64,000 nt of DNA, from the NCBI RefSeq assembly GCF_019703515.2, contig NC_059347.1, positions 20,048,001 through 20,112,000 of the forward strand, written 5' to 3'. Under the pieces are notes generated by a model. It made no database searches. It had not been told where the DNA came from and worked only from the letters and a program-made list of their open reading frames with translations. Shown here in pieces: positions 11,120 through 22,047 of this stretch (positions are counted from its first letter, which is position 1; every line of letters begins with the position of its first letter). Both the position numbers and the translations under genes were made by a program. This DNA comes from Myxocyprinus asiaticus (lineage: Eukaryota; Chordata; Actinopteri; Cypriniformes; Catostomidae).

Positions 11120-12344
11120 CTAATACAGAATAGAGAATTAGCAAAGTGTTCCATTTGTGAAGGAGAGCAGAAACACAGTAGTCTATATACTGTACAGTCT
11201 ATATTGCCTGTAATTTACACAACCATCTACCCTACAAGAGCATTGCCAAACAAAGTTAGAACTTCAGTTATGTTGGTCTTTCATTGTCTGTTCTGTAGGC
11301 AAAGTGTATCAGTATTCAATCAGGGCAAATATTAATTGATATAATCAGTGAAATGGTAATATAAGCCACAGAGCCTTGGCACTTTCTCAAAACCTATGAG
11401 CATCAGCTAACCTCAAACGACTCCATAGCTCTGTCCAGTGTGCAGTATTATCAGACTTGTTGTTTTTAATGAGACATCAGAGGAAATTTTGAACCATAAA
11501 AGATACACAAATAAAAAAATAAAATAAAAAAAATAAAAAAACCATTAACATACCATTTGACCAGTGAAACCTTGTTTTCCTGGTGGGCCCTCAGGACCCT
11601 GGAGAGAGGAAACAGAAACCATCTGTCACCACAATTTATTCAGTGGGATTCAGTGTAAATCATAATCAGTTTTCCATTTAAATGCCCTGAGAATTTCTTA
11701 TCAAATTTTGAAGGAGAATTAAACAATCAACATTCTTAATACTGTTTAAACAAAAAATTACCATGTATTATGGAAAGTTTTTGGACAAACTTTTTAATGC
11801 ACCACGTTGCCAATGTGCTGTGATATTTTTATGTGTTTCACATGTTGTTTTGTTTAGTGGTAGGGAAAGTGCAGTGCATGGCAGCATAAAGAAAACTATA
11901 TTCCTCATTTTGAAAGATAAAGATAGTACCACAGCGTTGCTTTCAAATACACCAAAAAGTTGCACCATAAACCGCTCAGATATATTTTTGTTGTTATTGA
12001 CATAGAAATAGAATAGAATAGAATAGAATCAGAGATAATAGGGTTAAGCAAAATAACTTTTAAAAAATACTGAAATTAAGATTTGCATAACCAAAGACAA
12101 AGGTGTAAAGCTCAAGGTCAAATTTGGTCACATGCATGCCAGGTCTTTATAAATACTGATAAAAATAATGGAAAGGAAACAGCTACAGTATAATATAAAA
12201 CCGTCATCTATAAAGAATATCAATAACAAACCAGAGAAGACATATAGAATATTTGATGTCATATTCAATCTCACCATTGCAAGATTTTTTGCAGTGCCTT
12301 ACATCTACAAGAATCATTATATTTTTCAAAGATAAATATTTTAC
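11120..12344. other. Introns around collagen exon 18
   Basis: Non-coding. Apart from the exon at 11554-11598 it holds an A-rich run at about 11505-11542 and a (TAGAA)n run at 12003-12029. Confidence 0.5.
11554..11598 (-). CDS. Collagen helix exon 18 of window (45 bp)
   Basis: Encodes GPEGPPGKQGFTGQM. Donor GTATGT; acceptor AG at 11599-11600. An A-rich run lies directly downstream in the intron. Confidence 0.93.
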
Positions 12345-12398
12345 CTCGATTCCCATCAACCCTTTCTCACCAACTGGTCCATCTTGTCCTGTTGCACC
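12345..12398 (-). CDS. Collagen helix exon 17 of window (54 bp)
   Basis: Encodes GATGQDGPVGEKGLMGIE. Donor GTAAAA; acceptor AG at 12399-12400. Confidence 0.93.
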
Positions 12399-14051
12399 CT
12401 GTGAAAGGAGAATAAAGGGAGTTAGGATTTGCATGTATGGAGCAGCCACAAAGATATGAGTGTAAGGAAATAATCAAATGAACAGCAGAGGGCCCACTTG
12501 CACAAACAAAGTTATTTGAGGTGATTTGTATTGGGTCAAGGGAATGAGCTGGCTTACAACGACCATCTACTTTAACTATTAGAAGTACATTACAGCATTT
12601 AGCCGAAGGCTGTCAAACCTAGATGACATAATCTATCATATGATGACAATTTATTCAGATTAATTTGTATGGTTATATAACTTGTGTTCCCTTTGAAGTT
12701 GGTCACTCGACGTTACTTACGTCGAATGACGACTAGGGGTCACTCCTGAGTCCCCGATCTCTCTGAATAGTTTTCAATCATGCCAATTCTGATTGGCAAA
12801 TGTCTTTCGAGGTCCTGCCTCCATGCTCAGCGATCATATAAAAGGCCCGGAAGAAAGACGGCTCGTCAGAACCTTCTCCTTCAGCAGTCGAGAACGTATC
12901 TCTCTCCTCACGCCCTTCGTTGTGAGTAAGCACAGTTTCAGCGGACAAAGTTCTCTTCAGTACTACTAGTAGTACTAAGTTTGGGCACTAAGGGATCTTC
13001 GGGAGCTTTGGAGGGCCCCTTGCTCTCCATTTGTAGTATCTTCACCTATGGAATATGGCAATGAAATTCTCCACAGGACGGAGGATTCAATTTCATTTGA
13101 CATATCCCTGGATAACTGTTTGGCACGGCATGGTACAATTCAGCCAAACTGGTATGCATTCTCTCTAGGCGAGTGCCCCAAAAGTGGGCAGTCCTTCCTG
13201 GAGATGCACGCCAAACTCCCAAAACGTGTCATGCACCCTACTTGGTTCGCATGCACGTTTTAGGAGTGAATGCCTCAACCACGCTAAAACCAAAACAGCA
13301 TAACTGTCTCAGCTGGGCTTGTTTGGAGATGTGAATATGCGTTCTCTAAAGAATGGCAAACTGCAAGGAAGCACTCGCAGTTTATGAAACATTTCCTGCC
13401 GATTCGTGTTGCAGCTGCAAAAAGCTACTTCTCTCATGATTTTCAGTAGAGGCCACCCTGCCGAAACCAATGCTCCTCCAGCTTCAACCCCATCAAGCAG
13501 TGCCAAACTGGTAGTGAGACCACAGCGCCAATGACCATGACATAAAGCGTTGTGGCCAGGCTTGCGCCACAGTGGGGAAACCCACCGTTCCAGTCCTAGC
13601 TGATTTTAGCACAGTCAGGAGCTCAGAGTGGCAAGCACAAAGACAATTGGCTGGCACATCTGCAGCAACTGGCAATGCATGTGTCCACAGGTGCGCACAG
13701 TTATTTTATTCTCCATCACTTGATGAACTTCAAAATTAGGGAGAATGATTCCTCTGAAAGTATTTCAGAGAGAACCTAGGTTATGGCTGCATCAGCTGCT
13801 GCCACACTACGGTGTTCACTGCACATAAGACCCCTTTGTTGGGTCTGTGCGAGAGGACTATGGAATGCATGAAGTCACAGGATGACGTTGGTATTTTCTA
13901 ACGCCACTATCAGGCAGGCTCACGCAATTTGTTCTCCATTACTTGAAGAAAAAATGACTCCTCTAAAATGGAAATTCTGGATCTGAAATCATTTCGACCA
14001 GAACTCTAGTATAAACAAGCTGATACAAATTAGTCAGTGTTGAAATATATA

Positions 14052-14505
14052 GACCGATCAGCCACAACATTAAAACCACCTGCCTAATATTGTGTAGGTC
14101 CCCCTCATGCTGCCAAAACAGTGCCAACCCGCATCTCAGAACAGCATTCTGAGATGCTATTCTTCTCACCACAATTGTACAGAGTGGTTATCTGAGTTAC
14201 CATAGACTTTGTCAGTTCAAACCAGTCCTCTCTCATCAACAAGGCATTTCCATCCACAGAACTGCCACTCACTGGATGTTTTTGTTTTTGGCACCATTCA
14301 GAGTAAATTCTGGAGACTGTTGTGCATGAAAATCCCAGGAGATCAGCAGTTACAGAAATACTCAAACCCACAGTTTGTTGGTGAGAGAGGTCAACATAGA
14401 ATGGCCAGACTGATTTGAACTGAGAAAGTCTACGGTAACTCAGATAACCGCTCTGTACAACTGTGGTGAGAAGAATAGCATCTCAGAATAGCATCTCCAC
14501 TCATT
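14052..14505. mobile_element. Fold-back Tc1-like remnant inside DIRS copy 2
   Basis: Starts GACCGATCAGCCACAACATT, a Tc1-type terminus. On the minus strand 14105-14371 reads GLSISVTADLLGFSCTTVSR and an adjoining transposase helix-turn-helix stretch. From about 14370 the same coding DNA reappears on the plus strand, so 14111-14222 and about 14404-14505 are inverted copies of roughly 100 bp. This is a fold-back derivative with no catalytic domain. Confidence 0.7.
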
Positions 14506-14867
14506 TATCCACACTTGCAAGTTTCAATCATTTTCAGAAAGCTCATGGGTTGACGGCCACCCTCAATAGCAGCCACACCATTGGGTTTACTGCACATGAG
14601 ACCCCTTCAGTGCGGGGTCAGTGTGAGAGTGCCATGGGATGCATGGAGTCACGGTAAATTACGCCTGCTGGTGACACCCTGCTTTTGGCTGCGCAGTCAC
14701 TGTGAGAGGAAACTGTGGTTTATCAAGCGGGCACCATGGTGACCAGACGCAATGTGGCCACCACAGACGCATTCAACATGAGCTGTGGAGCCCTGTGCAA
14801 TAGGCGTCCAGCTTTTGGCACCTGCAGGGGTGCGAAGCTGAAATGACACATAAATTACCTTAAGTCT

Positions 14868-16125
14868 ATGGCAGTATTTATGGCTCTGAAAGCCTTTCAT
14901 CCAGAACTCCAGTTCCGGACAGACAACACATCAGTGATGGCTTATATAAACAGCCAAAGGGGGAATATGTTCACATCCAATGTTGAATTTTACACGCCGT
15001 CTTTTTCAGAAGTCACAAACAACTCAAATCTATCTGGGCAGTTCACATTCCCGTTTAAATCACAGGGCCGATCTGCTCTCACAACAGAGCATTCATCCCA
15101 GAGAGTGGAGACTCCATCCTCAGCTGGTCCTGAGAATCTGTGAAACATTTGGGGAAGCCGAAGTGGATCTGTTTCCTTCCTATCCGCTGGGAACGGATGC
15201 CTTAGCCCACAAATGGCCAGCAAAGAAATGCAAATATGCTTTTCCCCCAGTGGCCTGATGCACCAAGTATTGTGCAAGATCAGGATGGATCGGGAAGCAG
15301 TACTACTAGTTGCGCTGAAATGACCCAACCAGCCCTGGTTTCTGTAGCGGGTCGAGCTACTGAAAGCTCCATCATGGCAAATCCCACTAAAGGGAGATTT
15401 ACTCTCTTAGGCACAGGGCACAATCTGGCATTCACAGCTACAGCTGTGGAAGCTTTAAGTTTTTCCATTGAACGGAACAGGGGTGAAAGATGGACTGTTG
15501 CACACAGTGCTTGACACCATCGCAGAAGCCAGAGCCCCCTCTACCAGGCGCCTGTACACACTAAAGTGGCGAGACTGGTGTGCATCACAGAATGAAAACC
15601 CAGCAGCTCTTCAAGAGCGATTGATGCAGGTTTATGCCCATCAACGCTGAAGGTGTATGTTGTGGCAATTGCGGCGATCGCGCCCCAGTTAGAGGCATTT
15701 CAATAAGCAAGCATGATCTTGTTACGAAATTTCTACGGGAGTGAGGCATATCAGATTTACCAGCTACAGTCCCAGTGTGGGAGCTGTCCTTGGTGCTGAA
15801 AAGCTCTATACGGCTCTCCATTTGAAGCCGCTGGAAATGGCGGAACTATATGTTCTGTCATTTAAAACTGCTTTTATTACTGGCTCTCACTCCAGTAAAG
15901 CGGGTGGATCATAGATGTTATTAAGTGTATGAATCACAGGGCTTGGAATGCTCTGTGGGGATTAAAGCCCACTCCACAAGAGGCATGTCTTCCTCTTGGG
16001 CATGGTTAAAAGTTCTTTCATTGTCAGACATCTGCCAAGCAGCAGGCTGAGCTTCCCTGAACACATTACTAGATTTTACAATCTAGATGTTTCCCTCCTG
16101 TCTTCACAGCTGCTCTCTGTGAAGG
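14868..16125 (+). pseudogene. DIRS RNase H to tyrosine recombinase remains (copy 2)
   Basis: The block at 14868 (FRTDNTSVMAYINSQRG) matches the RNase H/linker of the other DIRS copy, which has VRTDNTATVAYVNRQGG. The phrase PLGTDALAHKWP follows near 15187. Near 15500-15645 is a recombinase core-binding segment with ARAPSTRRLYTLKWRDWC. Near 15970-16095 are the catalytic remains HSTRG and RFYNLDV. Frames are broken throughout, so no enzyme can be made. Confidence 0.7.
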
Positions 16126-16786
16126 GAATTTGAGCTCTCATCACAATGAGTAGCACTGAACCAGCACATGAAAGTTGGTTACAACTTTTATATTTTAAGT
16201 TTCATTCTGAACCAAATAGAAAAGTATTATCCATTGGGTAAAAACACTTCTCACTGGTTATGCAGTAAGTGCAGTAATACTGATTACTGCACTTATGGCA
16301 TAAAACCTGTTTGATATATTCCCCAGAGCGGTTAGATACAAATGGAAAGGATTGCTAAAGATTGACTGTAAATTATAGCAGTAATCTTATATATACAGGA
16401 CAGTGGGTCCCCAAGTATGTTTTATCTGCCTCACGGAAAGTTAGGGAGTTAGGGTATTTATTTATCTAGCAAATTGTTCCTAGATTTCATATGGGAAGAT
16501 TCAACTCTTCCTTAGCTTGGTTTAAGGTGCCCCAGAAGGCGGCCCCTTTCATAACCAGGATTGAAAGACTGTGATTCAGTCCTCCCTCCAACAGTTCATC
16601 ACCTCAGCTGACATGAGTTCTATGGAAAAGATTGGCGAAACTTCATATATGGCATTGTCACTAAGTGTCACTTGCTGTCTCGGACTCTTCCCCACCCAGG
16701 TGGGAAACGGGCTGTCTGTGAGCTTGCTACCACATGATGGGGGGCAAGAGCAGCCATATCAGTATTATGGTGTTGTTTTATAGGGA

Positions 16787-16915
16787 CCCCTAGTTGTCAT
16801 TCGATGTAAGTAATGTCAAGTGACCGACTTGAAAGGGAACATCTAGGTTACTGAAATGTAACCCTGGTTCCTTGAAAGGAGGGAACGAGACATTACCTAT
16901 TCCTGCCACAATACT
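16787..16915. promoter_or_regulatory. Internal complementary region of DIRS copy 2
   Basis: The first part is complementary to the left terminus (ending AAAGGG at 16837), the next three bases are AAC (16838-16840), and the following part (ATCTAGGTTACTG onward) is complementary to the right terminus at 17166. This is the layout expected if the region templates the ends through a circular intermediate holding one copy of GTT. Confidence 0.75.
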
Positions 16916-17169
16916 GATTACTGCTGATAAGTTGCTTGAGATCCTCTCACTGCTTCAGTCGAAGAAGGTCCTGATGAGCCCATCTTTCTCCCAGCATTTT
17001 ATATGCTTTTGGGTCCTCGAAAGTCATGTGCCAATCACAACTGGTGTGATTGAAAACTATTCAGAGAAATCAGGGACTCAGGAGTGACCCCTATTCATCA
17101 TTCGATGCAAGTAATGTCTCTTTCCCTCCTTTCAGGGAACTGGGGTTACAATTCAGTAGCCTAGAAGTT

Positions 17170-17645
17170 CTTAAGCCAAATCTTTAGCCACAAGCTCAAC
17201 TTCTGTGAAACATTAGGCTTTTATATCATGGAAGTTCAGTAGAAATGGAAACCTGCCACTATATTACCATTGTGATTATTCATAAGCTTTATGAAAAATG
17301 TTGAGCCGCAGCAGGATGATCTCTCATGACTTTGAGGGATGGCTTTGTCTGGGAGGCGGAAACAGTGATCAGTGTGGATATTTTTATGGCTGCAGCCACT
17401 GCGGTTCTGGCTGAAGAACAGATGTGTGGTGATCTGCAGAGAGCACTCGAGCGCTTGCACACTGCTGCCTTTGTTCTCTGATGTTATTCAGGAAACCTTT
17501 GACCTTCAGGAGGCTCATCACAACATTTGAACTGATTGGAATAAGGCCAAGACAAAACTTTAATCATATATTGGGGGGAGCCTTTAAGTGATCATTCTGA
17601 ACTCTAAAAGATGGCCCACTCTGTTGCAATGGCATCCGTTCCTAG
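17170..17645. other. Intronic, nothing recognised
   Basis: Non-coding sequence right of DIRS copy 2. No transposon end or exon seen. Confidence 0.4.
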
Positions 17646-17647
17646 AT

Positions 17648-18177
17648 GTGTACATAGATATACAGTACATACATAGATGCCTCATTTGGCTGGTTTGGAT
17701 ACTTCAATCACGGCGCCATCTTGGAACGGTCAACAAGGAGAGCTGTTTAAATGCAAGTGAATGGAGAAGAAGCCTCAGACCACTGCATATAAACTGATTT
17801 TGTGTGGAAACAGTTCATCATGTAATAAAATGAAAGACTGGGTGCTAATTTTCAGTATGAAGAGGACTTTATTTGCAGTTTGCTACAACCCCCCCCCCCC
17901 CCCCCCCCCCACACCCCACACCCCACACACACACTTTTAGAAGTGAAGTCTGAAATTTTTACAGTATATCATCTAAAATATTGCCCAATATTTATGGAAA
18001 ATCAGATAACCTGAAAGTTGGCTGGAAAAGACTCCAAACTGGTACAGAATGTATCTGTCAATTTACGTTGATGTGTTGACGGATGGCTCTTGACCATTCC
18101 AATGTGGCGGACGCGCCAACGTATCGTGGCCCATAGGAACAGTTGCTAATGAGGTATCTACGTATAGATATCTATGG
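17648..18177. mobile_element. Short TIR element (MITE-like), decayed
   Basis: CATAGATATACAGTACATAC near 17654 and the following GATGCCTCATT, GCGCCATCTTGGAACGGTC are mirrored on the minus strand from 18177 (CATAGATATCTATACGTAGA, GATACCTCATT, CACATTGGAATGGTC). The arms are about 80 bp and imperfect. A C22 run followed by (CA)n lies inside at 17889-17934. No coding capacity. Confidence 0.5.
17889..17934. repeat. Poly-C and CACACCC microsatellite
   Basis: Twenty-two C residues followed by ACACCCC units and (AC)n. The length is likely unstable or poorly assembled. Confidence 0.95.
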
Positions 18178-18879
18178 ATGTCCAAATGAAGATAATGCAC
18201 TTCCACTCTTCAAAACCAAAAATTTTTTTTTTTTTTTTTTTTTGCACTTAATGCAAAAAGTCCAGAATTGATATTTTATATATTTTTTTAAATCAGCAAT
18301 TTGAACTAGAAATGTGATATTTCTCTTCATTTTCCGTATATAATAGAATGGGTTACTATAACCAGATCTGTTTTCCCTCATTCTAAACCATGCCGCCAAT
18401 ATATGATGCAATGTTGAGTGTATCTAATCCCAAAATTTTTTAGAAATGAGTTAAGTTTATAGTGTTTTGCAAATTCTTCTAAACAATGAGCAAAGATGTT
18501 GCAGAGTTGACTCCACACACATCAAATCACTTTTTGTGATTTTCTCAAAATAAATTTATTTTGGTTTTCTCTCCAAAATAAATTTATATGAATGGTGGTA
18601 GCTAAAGAGTTACAGTGAGAAAAATGCACTTACGTGGGAAACTAACAGCTCTTACCATTTGTAAAAATATGACATTCAAATCCCTAGACATCAACATTCT
18701 CCATCAATGGGTTTCAGCTAACTTCCCTTCATCTTATGTTTTTTTAAGGATTTCTGTTTCATTTGTAATGGTGAATTTACTTTAAGAAATGTCATTTTTG
18801 TGATGTGTGGAAAGACATCATGACTGAGTAATGAAATGTCTTGACAGGAAGCCAGCAAATCTTGTGGTGTTAAATTCAT
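18178..18879. other. Intronic, nothing recognised
   Basis: Non-coding. It contains a T23 run near 18220-18243 and otherwise AT-rich sequence. Confidence 0.4.
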
Positions 18880-19367
18880 TTAAAGGCACAGTTCACCCAA
18901 AAGTAAAAATTCTGTCTTCATTTACACACCCTTATTCCTTGCAAACCCTGCATGACTTTATTTCTTTTCTGGCACACAAAAAGAGTTATTTACAGCAGAA
19001 TGTCGAAGCAGCTCTTTTCCACTCAATGAAAGTGAATAGTGTTCATGGCTGTCAAGCCAGATTTTCAAGGGAAGATTTTCAGTGAACAACTTAAATTGCA
19101 TTCTGTTTCTCACACAAAGCTATCATATGTCTTCTTAAGACTTGGAATAAACTGCATGAGTCGCATTATTATATTTTTATTAATCTTTTTGTCCTTTTTG
19201 GAGCTTGAGAGCACATTGTGCACATCTAATTTTATTGTATTGAAGAGAGCAGCATGAATATTCTTCAAAACTTCTTTTGTGTTCCAAAGAAGAAGAAAAA
19301 CAAAAAATTAATAAAGGATTGAAACAACATGAGGGTGAGTAAATGATTGGGTAAATCATCCCTTTAA
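18880..19367. mobile_element. TTAA-flanked MITE (AGTTCACCCAAAA type)
   Basis: TTAA at 18880-18883 is followed by AGGCACAGTTCACCCAAAAG. The right end carries GAGGGTGAGTAAATGATTGG and CATCCCTTTAA with TTAA at 19364-19367. The complementary ends and TTAA target are those of a very common teleost MITE group. No transposase. Confidence 0.7.
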
Positions 19368-20070
19368 CTGTGAAGCTTTAATGCTAAATTGGTTGTTATA
19401 GCAAATGTTCTTTATAGCAAATGTTCTCCTGAGAACATACTGTAAATCTACATCACTGACATAATCCAATCATCAAGATTGGAAATTTCCCATCAGTTCT
19501 TAATGGAAGAACTATTTAGCAACCCCCACAGATTCCCATTATCTATAACTCCCACCAGCATGTCAAACATTCAAATGGCTAAAATATGAGTTTCACACTG
19601 ATTCTAAATACAAAATGGTCCAAGCTGCTCAAGAGTACTGCTACTTCTCCCCAGCTGAAGGGACTCTGTCCTCTCTTTGCCCTTTAATCCTGCTGCATGC
19701 TTTGATTCTGAGCAGATCCCTGTGGGTGGCATCGACAGTGTTGTTTCACTTCTAAAATATCCCTATTCAAACTGCAGCTGGATTTAATTTTTTTACAGTT
19801 GTCTATTAGCAGCCTTAATGACAAAGTAGTATTTTCCTCAGTTAATGATTTGGTTTGTCGCAATCTGTTGATTTTTACAAAATGCTTTCGAGACTTATTC
19901 ATTACTCTTAGTTTTAGGCAAAACATGATGAAACAATTTAGGGCCTGGCTAAAGTATCAAATACGGGGAATTGGTAGACTCTTTCCACAAATAGGGGATA
20001 TTTTGTTGCCCCATTACTTTTTGTAACAGCATTGGGAGGCAAAAATCCCGTTTTTATTATTATTATTATT
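19368..20070. other. Intronic, nothing recognised
   Basis: Non-coding sequence between the MITE and the next repeat. It ends in a (TTA)n run at about 20055-20070. Confidence 0.4.
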
Positions 20071-20464
20071 AGGGCCCAAGCACTGAAAGTGCGGAGACCC
20101 TATTGTTCTTCTGAGGATTATTTTTATTATTATTATTTTTATTATTATTATTATTATTATTATTCAAGGTTTTTAGTATTTTTGGGGTACATAAAATGCG
20201 TGAAAACTCTTGAAAGTTTGCACACACATCGTGACAGAGTTACAGGTGGGGGGGTGTGGGAGGGGCTCTGCGGCGCCACCTAGAAAATAGGCATGTTCGG
20301 GGGGCTATGTAGCACATCCCTTTTGAGCTACAGTCACCAAACTTTGTACACATATTGATCTCATCAAGCCGGACAACTTTCGTGCTGACAGTCATAAGCT
20401 CTGCCCAAAAGGAAGTTGGCCATTTTGGATTGTTTGAAAAATGCATGTTAAGGAATTTGATATA

Positions 20465-22047
20465 CAGGTGCATCTCAATAAATTAGAATGTCGTGGAAAA
20501 GTTCATTTATTTCAGTAATTCAACTCAAATTGTAAAACTCGTGTATTAAATAAATTCAATGCACACAGACTGAAGTAGTTTAAGTCTTTGGTTCTTTTAA
20601 GTGTGATGATTTTGGCTCACATTTAACAAAAACCCACCAATTCACTATCTCAAAAAATTAGAATATGGTGACATGCCAATCAGCTAATCAACTCAAAACA
20701 CCTGCAAAGGTTTCCTGAGCCTTCAAAATGGTCTCTCAGTTTGGTTCACTAGGCTACACAATCATGGGGAAGACTGCTGATCTGACAGTTGTCCAAAAGA
20801 CAATCATTGACACCCTTCACAAGGAGGGTAAGCCACAAACATTCATTGCCAAAGAAGCTGGCTGTTCACAGATTGCTGTATCCAAGCATGTAAACAGAAA
20901 GTTGAATGGAAGGAAAAAGTGTGGAAGAAAAAGATGCACAATCAACCAAGAGAACCGCAGCCTTATGAGGATTGTCAAGCAAAATCGATTCAAGAATTTG
21001 GGTGAACTTCACAAGGAATGGACTGAGGCTGGGGTCAAGGCATCAAGAGCCACCACACACAGACGTGTCAAGGAATTTGGCTACAGTTGTCATATTCCTC
21101 TTGTTAAGCCACTCCTGAACCACAGACAACGTCAGAGGCATCTTACCTGGGCTAAGGAGAAGAAGAACTGGACTGTTGCCCAGTGGTCCAAAGTCCTCTT
21201 TTCAGATGAGAGCAAGTTTTGTATTTCATTTGGAAACCAAGGTCCTAGAGTCTGGAGGAAGGGTGGAGAAGCTCATAGCCCAAGTTGCTTGAAGTCCAGT
21301 GTTAAGTTTCCACAGTCTGTGATGATTTGGGGTGCAATGTCATCTGCTGGTGTTGGTCCATTGTGTTTTTTGAAAACCAAAGTCACTGCACCCGTTTACC
21401 AAGACATTTTGGAGCACTTCATGCTTCCTTCTGCTGACCAGCTTTTTAAAGATGCTGATTTCATTTCCCAGCAGGATTTGGCACCTGCCCACACTGCCAA
21501 AAGCACCAAAAGTTGGTTAAATGACCATGGTGTTGGTGTGCTTGACTGGCCAGCAAACTCAACAGACCTGAACCCCATAGAGAATCTATGGGGTATTGTC
21601 AAGAGGAAAATGAGAAACAAGAGACCAAAAAATGCAGATGAGCTGAAGGCCACTGTCAAAGAAACCTGGGCTTCCATACCACCTCAGCAGTGCCAGAAAC
21701 TGATCACCTCCATGCCACGCCGAATTGAGGCAGTAATTAAAGCAAAAGGAGCCCCTACCAAGTATTGAGTACATATACAGTAAATGAACATACTTTCCAG
21801 AAGGCCAACAATTCACTAAAAATGTTTTTTTTATTGGTCTTATGATGTATTCTAATTTTTTGAGATAGTGAATTGGTGGGTTTTTGTTAAATGTGAGCAA
21901 AATCATCATAATTAAAAGAACCAAAGACTTAAACTTCTTCAGTCTGTGTGCATTGAATTTATTTAATACACGAGTTTCACAATTTGAGTTGAATTATTGA
22001 AATAAATGAACTTTTCCACGACATTCTAATTTATTGAGATGCACCTG
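20465..22047 (+). mobile_element. Tc1-like DNA transposon, copy B (apparently intact)
   Basis: CAGGTGCATCTCAATAAATT at 20465 and its complement ending at 22047 are flanked by TA on both sides (20463-20464, 22048-22049). Inverted repeats run about 200 bp (20465-20664 and 21848-22047), with AAATTAGAAT motifs at their outer and inner limits as in IR/DR Tc1 elements. An uninterrupted transposase frame lies between them. It is inserted in the first module of the GGGCCCAAGCACT repeat. Confidence 0.95.
20728..21768 (+). CDS. Tc1/mariner-family transposase, DD34E, intact ORF
   Basis: A 346-codon frame encodes the cut-and-paste transposase that binds its own inverted repeats and moves the element into TA sites. 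Residues about 15-70 form the first helix-turn-helix with SQIAVSKHVNRK, and about 72-125 the second, with a basic GRKRC stretch between them. The catalytic triad is D160 in LFSDESKF, D250 in QQDLAPAHT and E285 in NPIENLWG, giving the DD34E spacing of the Tc1 clade. Members usually read QQDNAPAHT, so Leu at 251 is unusual, but the dead copy at 7833 has it too and it is therefore a family trait. Met13 (20764, MGKTADLT) is the likelier start, because Tc1 transposases normally begin near there, giving 334 residues. Length and motifs are normal and no lesion is visible. Confidence 0.93.
   Translation: MVSQFGSLGYTIMGKTADLTVVQKTIIDTLHKEGKPQTFIAKEAGCSQIAVSKHVNRKLNGRKKCGRKRCTINQENRSLMRIVKQNRFKNLGELHKEWTEAGVKASRATTHRRVKEFGYSCHIPLVKPLLNHRQRQRHLTWAKEKKNWTVAQWSKVLFSDESKFCISFGNQGPRVWRKGGEAHSPSCLKSSVKFPQSVMIWGAMSSAGVGPLCFLKTKVTAPVYQDILEHFMLPSADQLFKDADFISQQDLAPAHTAKSTKSWLNDHGVGVLDWPANSTDLNPIENLWGIVKRKMRNKRPKNADELKATVKETWASIPPQQCQKLITSMPRRIEAVIKAKGAPTKY

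Larger units (their letters stand above)
12689..17166 (+). mobile_element. DIRS1-like tyrosine-recombinase retrotransposon, copy 2 (degenerate)
   Basis: Inverted terminal repeats are visible: GGGGTCACTCCTGAGTCCC near 12735 mirrors GGGACTCAGGAGTGACCCC near 17072. The trinucleotide GTT flanks both ends (12686-12688, 17167-17169). The internal complementary region at about 16787-16915 joins complements of both termini. A TATAAAAGG box at about 12837 may be the promoter. The gag and RT regions are unreadable or lost. RNase H and recombinase remains are at 14868-16125. Confidence 0.8.

Noticed and set aside
12204..12449. 81-codon minus-strand frame containing GATGQDGPVGEKGLM
   Set aside because: Reads through collagen exon 17 into both introns; only 12345-12398 is coding.
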